Positions 52,393-63,314 of a stretch of 64,000 nucleotides of DNA are shown in pieces. Source of the DNA: Achromobacter sp. RTa (lineage in GTDB: Bacteria; Pseudomonadota; Gammaproteobacteria; Burkholderiales; Burkholderiaceae_B); the NCBI RefSeq assembly GCF_000757485.1, contig NZ_JPYO01000027.1:471115-535114 (forward strand), given 5' to 3'. Each line of letters begins with the position of its first letter. Positions within the stretch are counted from its first letter, which is position 1. A program made the position numbers and the translations under genes. The notes under the pieces are model-generated. The model had not been told where the DNA came from. It saw only the letters and a program-made list of their open reading frames with translations, and searched no databases.

Positions 52393-52597
52393 AGTGCGGT
52401 GCGCCGCGCCCCGCCGCAAGAGGCAGGAAATCAACTGAAATATACCTGTTGCACGATGTTGGAAGCCGTTTCGGGCACAGTTATCCCTGGACGGTCCGGA
52501 CGGTAAAATAAATGCCGGCCCGCCACCTGCCCGCTTGATAACGTTTACAGCAGAACGTTTACAGCATCCGTGGCGCCCCCCTCTCTAAACTGTTCCT

Positions 52598-53914
52598 ATG
52601 ATCGCCCCTGCAACCATCCGGCGAAAATGGCTATTGCGCGCGGCGCTGGCGGCGGGCGCGGCCTTGCCGCTGGCCCCGGCGCTTGGCGGCTCGCCGGACG
52701 CCCTCCTGCCCCCGTCCGGCGCGCCCGCAGGCTGGGCGCGGGGCATCGGCGCCCTGGCGCCGGTCCAGCCCATTCCCGTGCGTCCCGCTCCGTCCCTGGA
52801 ATCACGCGCGGTGCCTCTGGATCCGTCCCCCTGCGAGCTGCAAACAATGGAGCCCGCCGTGGACACCTCGGTCCGCAGCTCGGACGATATCGACGGCCTG
52901 GACCTGGGCATCCCCGGCACCGGCGCGGCGCTGTCGGGCGGCGTCCGGCCGCAGCCGGCGGACTGCCCGGTGCTCACCACTCCCGAAGAGGCCGCGCCCG
53001 ATTACTCCTTCGCCCTGGAAGACGGGGACTTCCCGCTCGTGCCCGTCGTCGTGATTTCCGGCGTGTCGCGTCCGCCGCGGCCCTGGTTCTCCTCTGTCGG
53101 CAGCCAGGAAGGCCTGCGCTACGGCGGCAGCCGCAACTGGGTCTACCGCAGCGCGTCGGGCCCCTCCCTCTCGGTAGGCAACATCACGGCCAATTCGCCG
53201 GCCTGGGGCAGCGGCGCCCCGGTGGGCGGCCTGCAGATCTCGAACTGGGCCGGCTCGGGGTCCACCGTCCCCGAAGGCAGTTTCGGCTATTCCTCGTCGC
53301 TGGGGCTCCTCAACAACATGGATCCGGCCGCCCGGTCGGGTGCCGTCGACTACGGCGCCTCGGTGGGCAGCGGCACCGTGCGCTACGGCCTCACGCCCGT
53401 GCTGACCCTGGAAGGGCAGATGCAGAGCGCGCCCTCGCTCACCACGCGCGGCATGGGCACCACCTACACCGCCGGCGAATACGGCACGTTCCAGGCGGGA
53501 GCCACGCAAAGCTCCTTCGATGCGGTCAATGCCTGGCGCTACCGCTTCGGCTACAGCGTGGACGTGGCCGACACCGTCAACCTGGGCTACACGGCCGAGC
53601 AGACCGGGGCGGGCTTCGGCGACCTGTCCACCTACTCCGGCGGCGTGGCCTCGACGGCGCAGACCCGCAACACGCTATCGGCGGGCGTTCCCATCACGGG
53701 CTGGGGCACGCTCAGCGGCACCTACTCAGGGTTGCGGGAAGGCTCCGTGCTGGCGGAACAGCGCGTGGGGCTGTCCCACAGCATGTTCGTGGCCCCCAAG
53801 GTGAAGCTGGCGGTGGGCGCCGACCGCGACATCGTCTCGGGCGACTACGAATGGCGCGCCAACCTGAGCATGCCGGTGGACACCTTCATGCGCGGCACCT
53901 GGCTGAGCTGGTAG
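52598..53914 (+). CDS. Orphan usher-like outer-membrane barrel protein
   Basis: 438 aa. Signal peptide LRAALAAGAALPLAPALG. The C-terminal half reads as outer-membrane beta-strands of the fimbrial usher type: VRYGLTPVLTLEGQMQSAPSLTTRGMGTTYTAGEYGTFQAGATQS and WRYRFGYSVDVADTVNLGYTAEQTGAGFGDLSTYSGG. The N-terminal half is Pro/Ser/Gly rich without usher N-domain or plug motifs. It is about half the length of a usher (around 800 aa) and no chaperone or pilin genes are nearby. It may be a decayed usher or a distinct secretion barrel. Confidence 0.75.
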   Translation: MIAPATIRRKWLLRAALAAGAALPLAPALGGSPDALLPPSGAPAGWARGIGALAPVQPIPVRPAPSLESRAVPLDPSPCELQTMEPAVDTSVRSSDDIDGLDLGIPGTGAALSGGVRPQPADCPVLTTPEEAAPDYSFALEDGDFPLVPVVVISGVSRPPRPWFSSVGSQEGLRYGGSRNWVYRSASGPSLSVGNITANSPAWGSGAPVGGLQISNWAGSGSTVPEGSFGYSSSLGLLNNMDPAARSGAVDYGASVGSGTVRYGLTPVLTLEGQMQSAPSLTTRGMGTTYTAGEYGTFQAGATQSSFDAVNAWRYRFGYSVDVADTVNLGYTAEQTGAGFGDLSTYSGGVASTAQTRNTLSAGVPITGWGTLSGTYSGLREGSVLAEQRVGLSHSMFVAPKVKLAVGADRDIVSGDYEWRANLSMPVDTFMRGTWLSW

Positions 53915-54007
53915 GACGAACGCCCCAAGGACGGAAATTTCCCTTCGGAACGAGGGCGCCGGAATTGGGGCTTAAAATCCCTGCCATGATGCTCCCGGCC
54001 TACCCCC

Positions 54008-55837
54008 ATGTCTGACGCGCGCGCCCTCAGCGTATTGCAGCGCGTTTTCGGTTACGAATCCTTCCGCGGCGACCAGCAAGCCATTGTCGAACAGGTGATC
54101 GGCGGCGGCGACGCGCTGGTACTCATGCCCACCGGCGGCGGCAAATCGCTGTGCTATCAGGTGCCCTCGCTGGTGCGCGAAGGCACCGGCATCGTCGTCT
54201 CTCCGCTGATCGCGCTGATGCAGGACCAGGTCGACGCCCTGACCGAATTGGGCGTGCGCGCGGCCTTCCTGAACTCTACGCAGGAATGGCGGGTGGCCCG
54301 CGACGTCGAGCAGGCTTTCCTGGCCGGCGAGCTGGACCTGCTCTACGTGGCGCCCGAACGCCTGCTGACCGACCGCTGCCTGCAACTGCTGGAACGCGGC
54401 CGCATCGCGCTGTTCGCGATCGACGAAGCCCACTGCGTGTCCCAATGGGGACACGATTTCCGGCCGGAATACCTGGGCCTGTCGATGCTGCACGAGCGCT
54501 GGCCCGACGTGCCCCGGATCGCGCTCACCGCGACCGCCACCGAGGACACCCGCCGCGAGATCGCCCAGCGCCTGTCGCTGGATGATGCGCGCCACTTCGT
54601 CGCCAGCTTCGACCGCCCCAACATCCGCTACCGCATCATCGAAAAGAACGAGGTGCGCAAGCAGTTGCTGGAAATGATCCGCGCCGAACACGAGGGCGAA
54701 TCGGGCGTGGTGTATTGCCTGTCGCGGGCCCGCGTGGAAGAAACCGCGGAATTCCTGTGCAACCAGGGCATCGACGCCATGCCCTACCACGCCGGGCTCA
54801 GCCCACAGGTGCGCGCCGCCAACCAGGCCCGCTTCCTGCGCGAGGACGGCGTGGTCATGGTCGCCACCATCGCGTTCGGCATGGGCATCGACAAGCCCGA
54901 CGTGCGCTTCGTGGCGCACATCGACCTGCCCAAGTCCGTGGAAGGCTATTACCAGGAAACCGGGCGCGCCGGCCGCGACGGCCTGCCCGCCACCGCCTGG
55001 CTGGCCTACGGCCTGCAGGACGTGGTGCAGCAGCGCCGCATGATCGACGAATCGCCTGGCGAGGAAGCCTACCGCCGGCGCCTCGGCCAGCAGCTAGACG
55101 CCATGCTCGGCCTGTGCGAAACGGTGGAGTGCCGCCGCGTGCGCCTGCTGGCCTATTTCGGCCAGCAGATCACGGCCTGCGGCAACTGCGACGTCTGCCT
55201 GGATCCGCCGCAGGCCTGGGACGGCACGGTGGCGGCGCAGAAGGTGCTGTCCGCCGTCTACCGCCTGTGGAAGGAACGCGGCCAGCGCTACGGCGCGGGC
55301 CACATCATCGACATCCTGCGCGGCAAGGTCACCGAGCGCACCAAGCAGCACGGCCACGAAACGCTGAGCGTGTTCGGCGTGGGCGCAGACCTCAGCGACA
55401 CCGCCTGGCGCGGCGTGCTGCGCCAGTTGCTGGCGCAGGGGCTGCTGACCGTGGATCACGAAGGCTTCGGCACCCTGGCCCTGACCGAAGGCAGCCGCGC
55501 CGTGCTGAAGGGCGAACGGCAGCTGATGCTGCGCCGGGAATCGGAAAAGAAAACGCGCTCGGGCAAAACCGGCGGCGGGCGCGCCAAGGCGGCCGCCATC
55601 GACTTGCCGGCCGAACTGCAGCCCGTCTTCGAGGCGCTGCGCGCGTGGCGCGGCGAGGTCGCCAAGAGCCACGGCGTGCCAGCCTACGTCATCTTCCACG
55701 ACGCCACGTTGCGCGAGATCGCGCTGGCCCAGCCCGACTCCATGGACGCCCTTAGCCACATCAGCGGCGTCGGCGCCCGCAAGCTGGAAGCCTACGGCGA
55801 GGAAATCCTGCAGCGGGTGGCCCGGCCAATTCCGTAG
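54008..55837 (+). CDS. recQ: ATP-dependent DNA helicase RecQ
   Basis: 609 aa. Walker [35 protein letters not shown], zinc ligands [23 protein letters not shown], winged-helix RQC, and C-terminal HRDC ([32 protein letters not shown]). Acts in recombination and fork repair. Its TAG stop lies inside the left inverted repeat of the MITE-like element, so the last residues may have been changed by insertion. Confidence 0.96.
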   Translation: MSDARALSVLQRVFGYESFRGDQQAIVEQVIGGGDALVLMPTGGGKSLCYQVPSLVREGTGIVVSPLIALMQDQVDALTELGVRAAFLNSTQEWRVARDVEQAFLAGELDLLYVAPERLLTDRCLQLLERGRIALFAIDEAHCVSQWGHDFRPEYLGLSMLHERWPDVPRIALTATATEDTRREIAQRLSLDDARHFVASFDRPNIRYRIIEKNEVRKQLLEMIRAEHEGESGVVYCLSRARVEETAEFLCNQGIDAMPYHAGLSPQVRAANQARFLREDGVVMVATIAFGMGIDKPDVRFVAHIDLPKSVEGYYQETGRAGRDGLPATAWLAYGLQDVVQQRRMIDESPGEEAYRRRLGQQLDAMLGLCETVECRRVRLLAYFGQQITACGNCDVCLDPPQAWDGTVAAQKVLSAVYRLWKERGQRYGAGHIIDILRGKVTERTKQHGHETLSVFGVGADLSDTAWRGVLRQLLAQGLLTVDHEGFGTLALTEGSRAVLKGERQLMLRRESEKKTRSGKTGGGRAKAAAIDLPAELQPVFEALRAWRGEVAKSHGVPAYVIFHDATLREIALAQPDSMDALSHISGVGARKLEAYGEEILQRVARPIP

Positions 55838-56019
55838 GATGGGTGCAGCGCGGCAGTTCCTGGGTGAGAGCTCAGATATCCAGCGCGCGCAACCCATGCG
55901 GCCGCAATAAGTTGTTTTCCGGCCGATGCAGAACACTGTCTGCCCACGGCTGCATGGGTTTCGCGCGCTGGGCAGTTGCGTTCTTATGCTGAAACTCTCG
56001 CGCTACACCCATCCTACGG
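55832..56019. mobile_element. 188-bp MITE-like palindromic element
   Basis: Terminal inverted repeats of 21 bp with one mismatch, CCGTAGGATGGGTGCAGCGC (from 55832) and its inverse ending at 56019. A pair of inner inverted blocks (GCGCGCAACCCATGC and GCATGGGTTTCGCGC) is in the middle. It encodes no protein and sits between the convergent recQ and cydB genes. Related CGTAGGATGGGT repeats are widespread in bacteria. No clear target duplication is visible. Confidence 0.7.
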
Positions 56020-56032
56020 CACGCACCACGCC

Positions 56033-57085
56033 TCAGGCCGGCGGCGGCAAGAGCGGCACCGGGGCGCGCTCCTTGCCGAATACCGAGCGGTAGGCCAGGA
56101 TGTTGAATACCAGCACCACGGGGATCCCCACGACGGCGCCCGCCATCACGAGGCGCATCGAGCCCAGCGCGCCCGCGCCGTCCCATAGCGTCATATCGTC
56201 CAGGATCAGGTAGGGAAACAGGCTGTAGGCCAGGCCGCAAAGCATCAGGAGGAACAGGGCCACGCACAGCACGAAGGGCAGCCAGCTGAAGCGGTCCGCC
56301 CTGCCGGGCATTCGCGCCAACAGCATTTCCGCCGCCACGAAGCCGGCCAGCATGAGCAGCCAGACCGTTGCCGCCAGGCTCAGGTGGGCGATGTTGCTCC
56401 ATTTGTAGAAAATGCCGGCGTTGGCCAGCCCCAGCGTTACCGCGATCGCCACCATGCCCACCGCCGTCCAGCGGATGGCGTGGCGCGCCCAATTGGCGGC
56501 GCGGCGCTGCAGGTCTCCCTCCACCCGCATGACCAGCCAGGAAGCTCCCAGCAGGACGTAGGCCGCCACCGCGCACAGGCCGACGAACATGGAGAACCAG
56601 CCGTAGCCGGCATCCGACTGGTAGCCGGTCGCAATCCGGCCCAGCATCATGCCCTGGCCGAATGCGGTGATCAGCGAACCCGCCCAGAACGCGAAGATCC
56701 AGCGCGGCTTCATTTCGTTGCGCGCGCGGATGCGGAATTCGAACGCGACGCTGCGCAGGACCACCCCCAGCACCATGCAGGTAAGCGGCCCGTAGAGCTT
56801 GCCCAGCACCGCTCCCCAGGCGAAGGGAAACGCCGCGGCGAACAAGCCCATGCCCAGCAGCAGCCAGAATTCGTTGGCGTCCCGCCACGGACTCAAAAGG
56901 CTCATCATGCGGCCGCGCTCGTGCTCAGGCGCCAGTTGCAGCAGGATGCCCACGCCCAGGTCGAAGCCGTCCAGCACCATGCCCGCGGCGATCACCACGA
57001 ACAGCAGCGCCATGAAGGCCAGCGGCATCCAGAACGAAGGATCGTCGGCGTTCAGCCCTTGCGAAGCGGCCAGCATGGCGATCAT
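56033..57085 (-). CDS. cydB: Cytochrome bd-type oxidase subunit II-like protein (CydB)
   Basis: 350 aa, about nine membrane helices. CydB motif VLDGFDLGVGILLQL near residue 37, and WRDANEFWLLLGMGLFAAAFPFAWGAVL. GGAGG precedes the ATG. It overlaps the cydA-like stop (ATGA) so it is translationally coupled. No cydX-like small ORF is seen after it; a MITE-like element occupies that position. Because the CydA partner lacks the haem ligands, the complex may not be an oxidase. Confidence 0.9.
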   Translation of the reverse strand: MIAMLAASQGLNADDPSFWMPLAFMALLFVVIAAGMVLDGFDLGVGILLQLAPEHERGRMMSLLSPWRDANEFWLLLGMGLFAAAFPFAWGAVLGKLYGPLTCMVLGVVLRSVAFEFRIRARNEMKPRWIFAFWAGSLITAFGQGMMLGRIATGYQSDAGYGWFSMFVGLCAVAAYVLLGASWLVMRVEGDLQRRAANWARHAIRWTAVGMVAIAVTLGLANAGIFYKWSNIAHLSLAATVWLLMLAGFVAAEMLLARMPGRADRFSWLPFVLCVALFLLMLCGLAYSLFPYLILDDMTLWDGAGALGSMRLVMAGAVVGIPVVLVFNILAYRSVFGKERAPVPLLPPPA

Positions 57086-58425
57086 GGCGTACCTCCACCC
57101 AGTTTGCGCACGGGCACGACGCCATAGCGCGCCGCATGGAACAGCATGCCGGCAAATGCGGCCAGCAGCAGCGCATACAGCACGCCGTAGCCGATCAGGC
57201 CGTAGAGGACGGTGCTGGAGGAGACCGAGCCCAGGACCTCGGACTGCGTGATGGTGCCGTTCACCGCGAACGGCTGCAGGCCGATGATGGACACCCACCA
57301 ACCGGCCACGACGGCGATGCCGCCGGAGAACATCATGCCGCACACGACTCGCTGCCACCAGCGCGGCAGCGTGGAGGGGTCCAGCCCGCGCCGGAACGTC
57401 CACAGGAACGTCACCCAGGCCACGGCCAGCATCAGCAGGCCCAGCCCCGCCGCCACGCGCAGCGACCAGAAGGTCAGTGCGACGGGCGGCAGCATGCCCG
57501 AATATTTGTCCAGGCCCAGATAGGTGCCGTCCGGCTTGCGGTGCAGCCACATCCCGCCCGCATTGCGCAGCGTGACATCGGCCAGGTTCGTGTGATTGCG
57601 GGCGTCCGGCCAGCCGAACAGCACCAGCTGCGGCTCGGCGCCGCTTTCCCAGAAGCCCGCGGCGGCGGCCGCCTTGGCGGGCTGCAGCTTCGCGACCAGC
57701 TGCCCGGCGCCCGTGGCCACCGGCAGCTGCATGACGGAGGCCAGCGTAGCGACGACCAGCGCGGTCTTGAACGCGCTGCGCTCGCCGTCGCCGAGCGGGC
57801 GCCGCAGCGCCTGCAAGGCGGTCACGCCCATCATCAGGAAGGAGGCGGCCAGCGCCGCGCCCACCGCCACCATGGCCATGCGCCAGCCCACCGAGGGGTT
57901 CAGCACCACAGCCGCCCAGTCATAGACCTGGTAGCGGCCATCGACCAGCAAGGCCCCATCCGGCGTCTGCATCCAGGATTGCAGGGCCAGCACCCAGAAC
58001 ACGGCCACCAGTTGCCCCACTGCCACCATCAGCACCGCCAGCGTGTGGGCGCCATCGGAAACGCGCCGCTGGCCGAACAGCATGACGCCCAGGAAGCACG
58101 ATTTCAGGATGAACGCCGACAGAATGCCGTAGCCCAGCAAGGGACCGGCGACGTTGCCGATCTTGTCCATCAGCCCCGCCCACAGGCTGCCGATCTGGAT
58201 CAGCACCGGCACGCTCGCCGCCAGCGTCAGCACGAAGGCCAGCGCGAATATGCGCACCCAGAAGCGGTAGGCGGCCGTCCAGCCGCCATGGCCCGACCAG
58301 CGGGCCCGTATCTTGAAGAACAGCAACACCCAGGCGAGCGCCAGGGAGACCGCCAGGAACAGCGCCAGGAAACTCAGGCTGGCCACGAACTGCGCGCGGG
58401 CCAGGGATAAGGTGGATATGTCCAT
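57082..58425 (-). CDS. cydA: CydA-like subunit lacking recognisable haem ligands
   Basis: 447 aa, nine helices, collinear with CydA: N-terminus LARAQFVASLSFLALFLA aligns with SRLQFALTAMYHFLFVPL of E. coli; SWMQTP, VVLNP, FWSLR and GLQPF match WMQNP, LVLNP, FAFRIM and GRQPW. At haem positions: H19 becomes L20; E99 becomes Y99; E107 becomes K108; H186 becomes M185 or A184; M393 becomes A325; E445 becomes G390. The quinol Lys252 has a K251 equivalent (QPAKAAAAAG), but E257 does not. So the fold is kept while all haem-linked residues are gone. Divergent from glnS. Start at MDISTLS. Confidence 0.9.
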   Translation of the reverse strand: MDISTLSLARAQFVASLSFLALFLAVSLALAWVLLFFKIRARWSGHGGWTAAYRFWVRIFALAFVLTLAASVPVLIQIGSLWAGLMDKIGNVAGPLLGYGILSAFILKSCFLGVMLFGQRRVSDGAHTLAVLMVAVGQLVAVFWVLALQSWMQTPDGALLVDGRYQVYDWAAVVLNPSVGWRMAMVAVGAALAASFLMMGVTALQALRRPLGDGERSAFKTALVVATLASVMQLPVATGAGQLVAKLQPAKAAAAAGFWESGAEPQLVLFGWPDARNHTNLADVTLRNAGGMWLHRKPDGTYLGLDKYSGMLPPVALTFWSLRVAAGLGLLMLAVAWVTFLWTFRRGLDPSTLPRWWQRVVCGMMFSGGIAVVAGWWVSIIGLQPFAVNGTITQSEVLGSVSSSTVLYGLIGYGVLYALLLAAFAGMLFHAARYGVVPVRKLGGGTP

Positions 58426-58561
58426 GATGGCCCGTAGTGTAGAGCCAGTTACAAGACTGTGGGGCCAGTTTGAAACCGGTTGCACGTGCCCGGAAAAGAG
58501 GCCGCCTGCGGAACGTGGCAAAATTGACTCTTTGTCGCTGCTTTTTCCTATTCTTTCAAGA

Positions 58562-60328
<1,767 letters not shown>

Positions 60329-60355
60329 GCGCTCGCATCCGCGTTGCTGGGAAAT

Positions 60356-60376
60356 AGGCGCCTTTCGGCGCCTTTT
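60356..60376 (+). terminator. Intrinsic terminator of glnS
   Basis: Stem GGCGCC/GGCGCC (60357-60362, 60367-60372), TTTC loop, then TTTT. Confidence 0.75.
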
Positions 60377-60383
60377 CATTGCT

Positions 60384-60555
60384 GGGCCGCCCCAAGATGA
60401 AAACGCCCCCCTCGGGGGGACAGCAAGCCCGCAAAGCGGGCGCGGCGTGGGGGGTGACTTTTCATCGCAGGGCCGCCCCAAGATGGAAACGCCGCCCTCG
60501 GGGGGCAGCAAGCCCGCAAAGCGGGCGCGGCGTGGGGGGCGCTCATTTCATCGTC
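60384..60555 (+). repeat. Tandem pair of 86-bp repeats upstream of minC
   Basis: Two copies start with GGGCCGCCCCAAGATG at 60384 and GGGCCGCCCCAAGATGG at 60470, each continuing through a C-run/G-run hairpin and GCAAGCCCGCAAAGCGGGC, then GGCGTGGGGGG. Period 86 bp. An inverted copy lies at 61531, on the other side of minC, and a partial copy at 6011. No coding. Confidence 0.85.
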
Positions 60556-60645
60556 TTGCCGGGCGCGGGCGGGTTATCATGCCCGACATCCCGCAGCCGG
60601 TTGAGCGCCCCTGTTTCCGGCGCCCGGACCGCAGCCCAAACCAAG

Positions 60646-61515
60646 ATGAACACTGAATCCCTAGCCCTGGACTTCAAAAGCGCCACTCTGTATGCCATCA
60701 GGGTGGTCCTGCACAGCGCCGACCCCGAACGCCTGGAGGCCGCGCTCGCCAAGCGCATGGCCGACGCCGGCAGCTTCTTCGAAAACGAGCCCGTGGTCAT
60801 CGACGCCAGCCGCGTCGAGGAAACCGTCGACTGGCCCGCCCTGGTGGCGGCGCTGCGGGGCCATAACCTGCCTCCGATCGGCGTCGTGGCCGAAGGCGCC
60901 AACCTGGAAGCCGCCCGCGCGGCCGGCCTGACGCCGGTGGAGCTGTCCACGCCCACCGCCCGCCCCGCTCCGGTGGTCGATACCGCGCCGCCCAACGACG
61001 TCGCCACTCCCGTGCCGTCCGTGCCGGCCGCCGCGGTCGAAACCGCGGCAGCCCCCACCGAACCCGCCGCCGAAGCGGAATCGCCCGCCGCCGGCAAGGC
61101 CGACGGCGATCCGCTGCCCGCGCGCGAAGCCAGCGGCGCCACCTCCGCCGCCAGCCCCACGCCCGCTGCTCCGCACTCGTCTTCGGCGCTGGTCATCACC
61201 AAGCCCCTGCGCTCCGGCCAGCGCGTCTACGCGCGCCACACGGATCTGGTGGTGATCGGCATGGTGAGCCAGGGCGCCGAAGTCATCGCCGACGGCAACG
61301 TCCACGTCTACGGCCCCTTGCGCGGCAAGGCGATGGCCGGCGCGCGCGGAGACACCTCGGCCCGCATCTTCACGACGCACCTGGATGCCGAGCTGCTGGC
61401 CGTGGCCGGCGTCTACCGCGTCGTCGAAGACAAGCTGGACCGCACGCTGCATAACCAGCCCGCGCTGGTCCGGCTGGACGGCGACACGCTTCGGATCGAA
61501 GCGCTCAAGGCTTGA
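60646..61515 (+). CDS. minC: Septum site-determining protein MinC
   Basis: 289 aa. N-domain 1-100 ([31 protein letters not shown]), then a long Ala/Pro/Thr linker (about 105-185, with VSPTP- and AAETA-like repeats), and beta-helix C-domain ([46 protein letters not shown]) that binds FtsZ and MinD. The linker is longer than in E. coli (231 aa). Translated from the ATG at 60646; the longer frame is repeat-derived. Followed 214 bp later by minD. Confidence 0.94.
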   Translation: MNTESLALDFKSATLYAIRVVLHSADPERLEAALAKRMADAGSFFENEPVVIDASRVEETVDWPALVAALRGHNLPPIGVVAEGANLEAARAAGLTPVELSTPTARPAPVVDTAPPNDVATPVPSVPAAAVETAAAPTEPAAEAESPAAGKADGDPLPAREASGATSAASPTPAAPHSSSALVITKPLRSGQRVYARHTDLVVIGMVSQGAEVIADGNVHVYGPLRGKAMAGARGDTSARIFTTHLDAELLAVAGVYRVVEDKLDRTLHNQPALVRLDGDTLRIEALKA

Positions 61516-61530
61516 AACAGGGGATGTTGA

Positions 61531-61630
61531 GCCCCCACGCCGCGCCCGCTGCGCGGGCTAGCTGCCCCCCAAGGGGGCTTCCAGCCTTGGGGCGGCCCAG
61601 CAGCTGGACGTCCCCCACGCCGCGGCCGGT
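61531..61630 (-). repeat. Inverted copy of the 86-bp element between minC and minD
   Basis: Reads in reverse as GGGCCGCCCCAAGGCTGG, C-run/G-run, then TAGCCCGC..GCGGGCGCGG. A second partial start (CCCCCACGCCGCGGCC) lies at 61612. With the pair at 60384 it brackets minC. Confidence 0.75.
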
Positions 61631-61729
61631 AAGAATCGGTGCGAATTTCAACACATCCTGTAAGAAGCCTTACATAGGCTTTTTGCTTTACGATAACGCG
61701 ATTTATTCGAACATAAGGGTTTGATCGTC

Positions 61730-62545
61730 ATGACACGCATTGTTGTGGTGACTTCCGGCAAAGGCGGCGTGGGCAAGACCACGACCAGCGCCAGTTTTTC
61801 TGCGGGACTCGCGATGCGGGGCCACAAAACCGCGGTCATCGACTTCGACGTCGGCCTGCGCAACCTCGACCTGATCATGGGCTGCGAGCGGCGCGTCGTG
61901 TACGACTTCGTCAATGTGATCCAGGGCGAAGCCACGCTCAACCAGGCGCTCATCAAGGACAAGCAGCTTGAAAACCTGTTCATCCTGCCGGCCTCGCAAA
62001 CGCGCGACAAGGACGCGCTGACGCAGGAAGGCGTGGCGAAGGTCATCGAAGACCTGAAGGGCATGGGTTTCGAGTACATCGTGTGCGACTCGCCCGCCGG
62101 CATCGAAACCGGCGCGCTGATGGCCGCGTACTTCGCCGACGACGCCATCGTGGTGACCAACCCCGAAGTCTCGTCCGTGCGCGATTCCGACCGCATCCTG
62201 GGCATCCTGGCGGCCAAATCCAGGCGCGCCGTCGAAGGCGACGAGCCCGTCAAGGAATTCCTGCTGCTCACGCGCTACAACCCCAAACGCGTCGTCGACG
62301 GCGAAATGCTGTCGCTGACCGACATCGAAGACATCCTGCGCATCAAGCTGATCGGCGTCATCCCCGAATCCGAAGCCGTGCTGCAGGCGTCGAACCAAGG
62401 CCTGCCGGCCATCCACCTGAAAGACACCGACGTTTCCGAAGCCTACAAGGACGTCGTGGCTCGTTACCTTGGCGAAGACAAGGCCCTGCGCTTTACCGAT
62501 TACGAAAAGCCCGGTTTCCTGAAACGCCTGTTCGGAGGCAAGTAA
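61730..62545 (+). CDS. minD: Septum site-determining ATPase MinD
   Basis: 271 aa. Deviant Walker A KGGVGKTT (K11, K16), switch motifs IDFDVGLRNLDLIMG and VCDSPAGIE, and the C-terminal amphipathic membrane helix YEKPGFLKRLFGG. It dimerises on membrane with ATP, recruits MinC, and is cleared by MinE. 3-bp gap to minE. Start is MTRIVVV; three upstream codons are possible. Confidence 0.97.
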   Translation: MTRIVVVTSGKGGVGKTTTSASFSAGLAMRGHKTAVIDFDVGLRNLDLIMGCERRVVYDFVNVIQGEATLNQALIKDKQLENLFILPASQTRDKDALTQEGVAKVIEDLKGMGFEYIVCDSPAGIETGALMAAYFADDAIVVTNPEVSSVRDSDRILGILAAKSRRAVEGDEPVKEFLLLTRYNPKRVVDGEMLSLTDIEDILRIKLIGVIPESEAVLQASNQGLPAIHLKDTDVSEAYKDVVARYLGEDKALRFTDYEKPGFLKRLFGGK

Positions 62546-62548
62546 GCA

Positions 62549-62806
62549 ATGTCCTTCCTGTCGTTTCTGCTCGGTCAAAAGAAGACTTCCGCCTCCGTCG
62601 CCAAGGAACGGTTGCAGATCATCCTGGCTCACGAGCGGGGCCGCGGCGACTCTCCCGACTACCTGCCGCAACTGCAGCAAGAGCTGATCGCCGTCATTTC
62701 GAAATACGTGAAGATCAACCCCAATGACATCAAGGTGCACCTGGAACGCCAGGACACGCTGGAAGTGCTTGAGGTAAAGATCGAGATGCCGCAAAGCGAG
62801 AACTGA
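62549..62806 (+). CDS. minE: Cell division topological specificity factor MinE
   Basis: 85 aa. N-terminal membrane/MinD-binding part [31 protein letters not shown], then the dimerisation domain [41 protein letters not shown]. Same operon as minD; terminator follows. Confidence 0.97.
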   Translation: MSFLSFLLGQKKTSASVAKERLQIILAHERGRGDSPDYLPQLQQELIAVISKYVKINPNDIKVHLERQDTLEVLEVKIEMPQSEN

Positions 62807-62842
62807 CGCGGCTTGCGCGCCCGGATCCCGGGCGCGCGCCAC

Positions 62843-62877
62843 ATGAAAAACGCCCGGCATCGCCGGGCGTTTTTCAT
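62843..62877. terminator. Bidirectional terminator after minE
   Basis: Perfect 16-bp stem (62843-62858 and 62862-62877) with a 3-base loop and A/T runs at each side, between convergent minE and the small lipoprotein gene. Confidence 0.9.
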
Positions 62878-62902
62878 TGGAGCGGGCGCTGCGCGCCAGC
62901 GC

Positions 62903-63127
62903 TTAGTGCTTCCCGACTTGATCGCCGATGACGCCGCCGATCGCCGCTCCGCCCACCGTACCGAGGATGCCGCCGTTGGTGATCACGGCGCCTGCCACAC
63001 CGCCCAACGCAGCGCCGCCGACGGCGCTCTTCTGACGATGGCTCATCCCGTCCCAGGAAGAGCAGCCAGCCATGGTGGCGGTCATCGCCAACGCGACACA
63101 GATTTTGGAGAGAGATGCGATTTTCAT
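62903..63127 (-). CDS. Small glycine-zipper lipoprotein, OsmB-like
   Basis: 74 aa. Lipoprotein signal with lipobox MAGC (Cys near 22), then glycine-zipper GGAALGGVAGAVITNGGILGTVGGAAIGGVIGDQVGKH. OsmB/SlyB-type proteins associate with the outer membrane and respond to osmotic or envelope stress. No regulator is adjacent. Confidence 0.9.
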   Translation of the reverse strand: MKIASLSKICVALAMTATMAGCSSWDGMSHRQKSAVGGAALGGVAGAVITNGGILGTVGGAAIGGVIGDQVGKH

Positions 63128-63314
63128 AGTGCGATTCCTATTCTTACCCGGGGCCGCGTCGATGATGCGAACGCGAGCACGCGGACCCTTGCGGGTTTGG
63201 AATCTTCAGGATCGCAAAATATCCCTCTCCTGGCTGTTAGGTTTGCCCATGAATTGTGTCAAAGGGCGAGAGAATCCGAGCGCCTCCCCGGAGCGGTGTT
63301 GCAGTGGGCGCACG

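Noticed and set aside
57136..58410. Rightward open frame opposite the cydA-like gene
   Set aside because: Antisense shadow, Gln/His rich, no motif.
56033..58425. Plain annotation as a working cytochrome bd oxidase
   Set aside because: The subunit I haem-ligand positions are replaced, so oxidase function cannot be assumed.
58426..58561. FNR site in front of the cydAB-like operon
   Set aside because: I looked for TTGAT-N4-ATCAA in the 136-bp gap and found no acceptable match.
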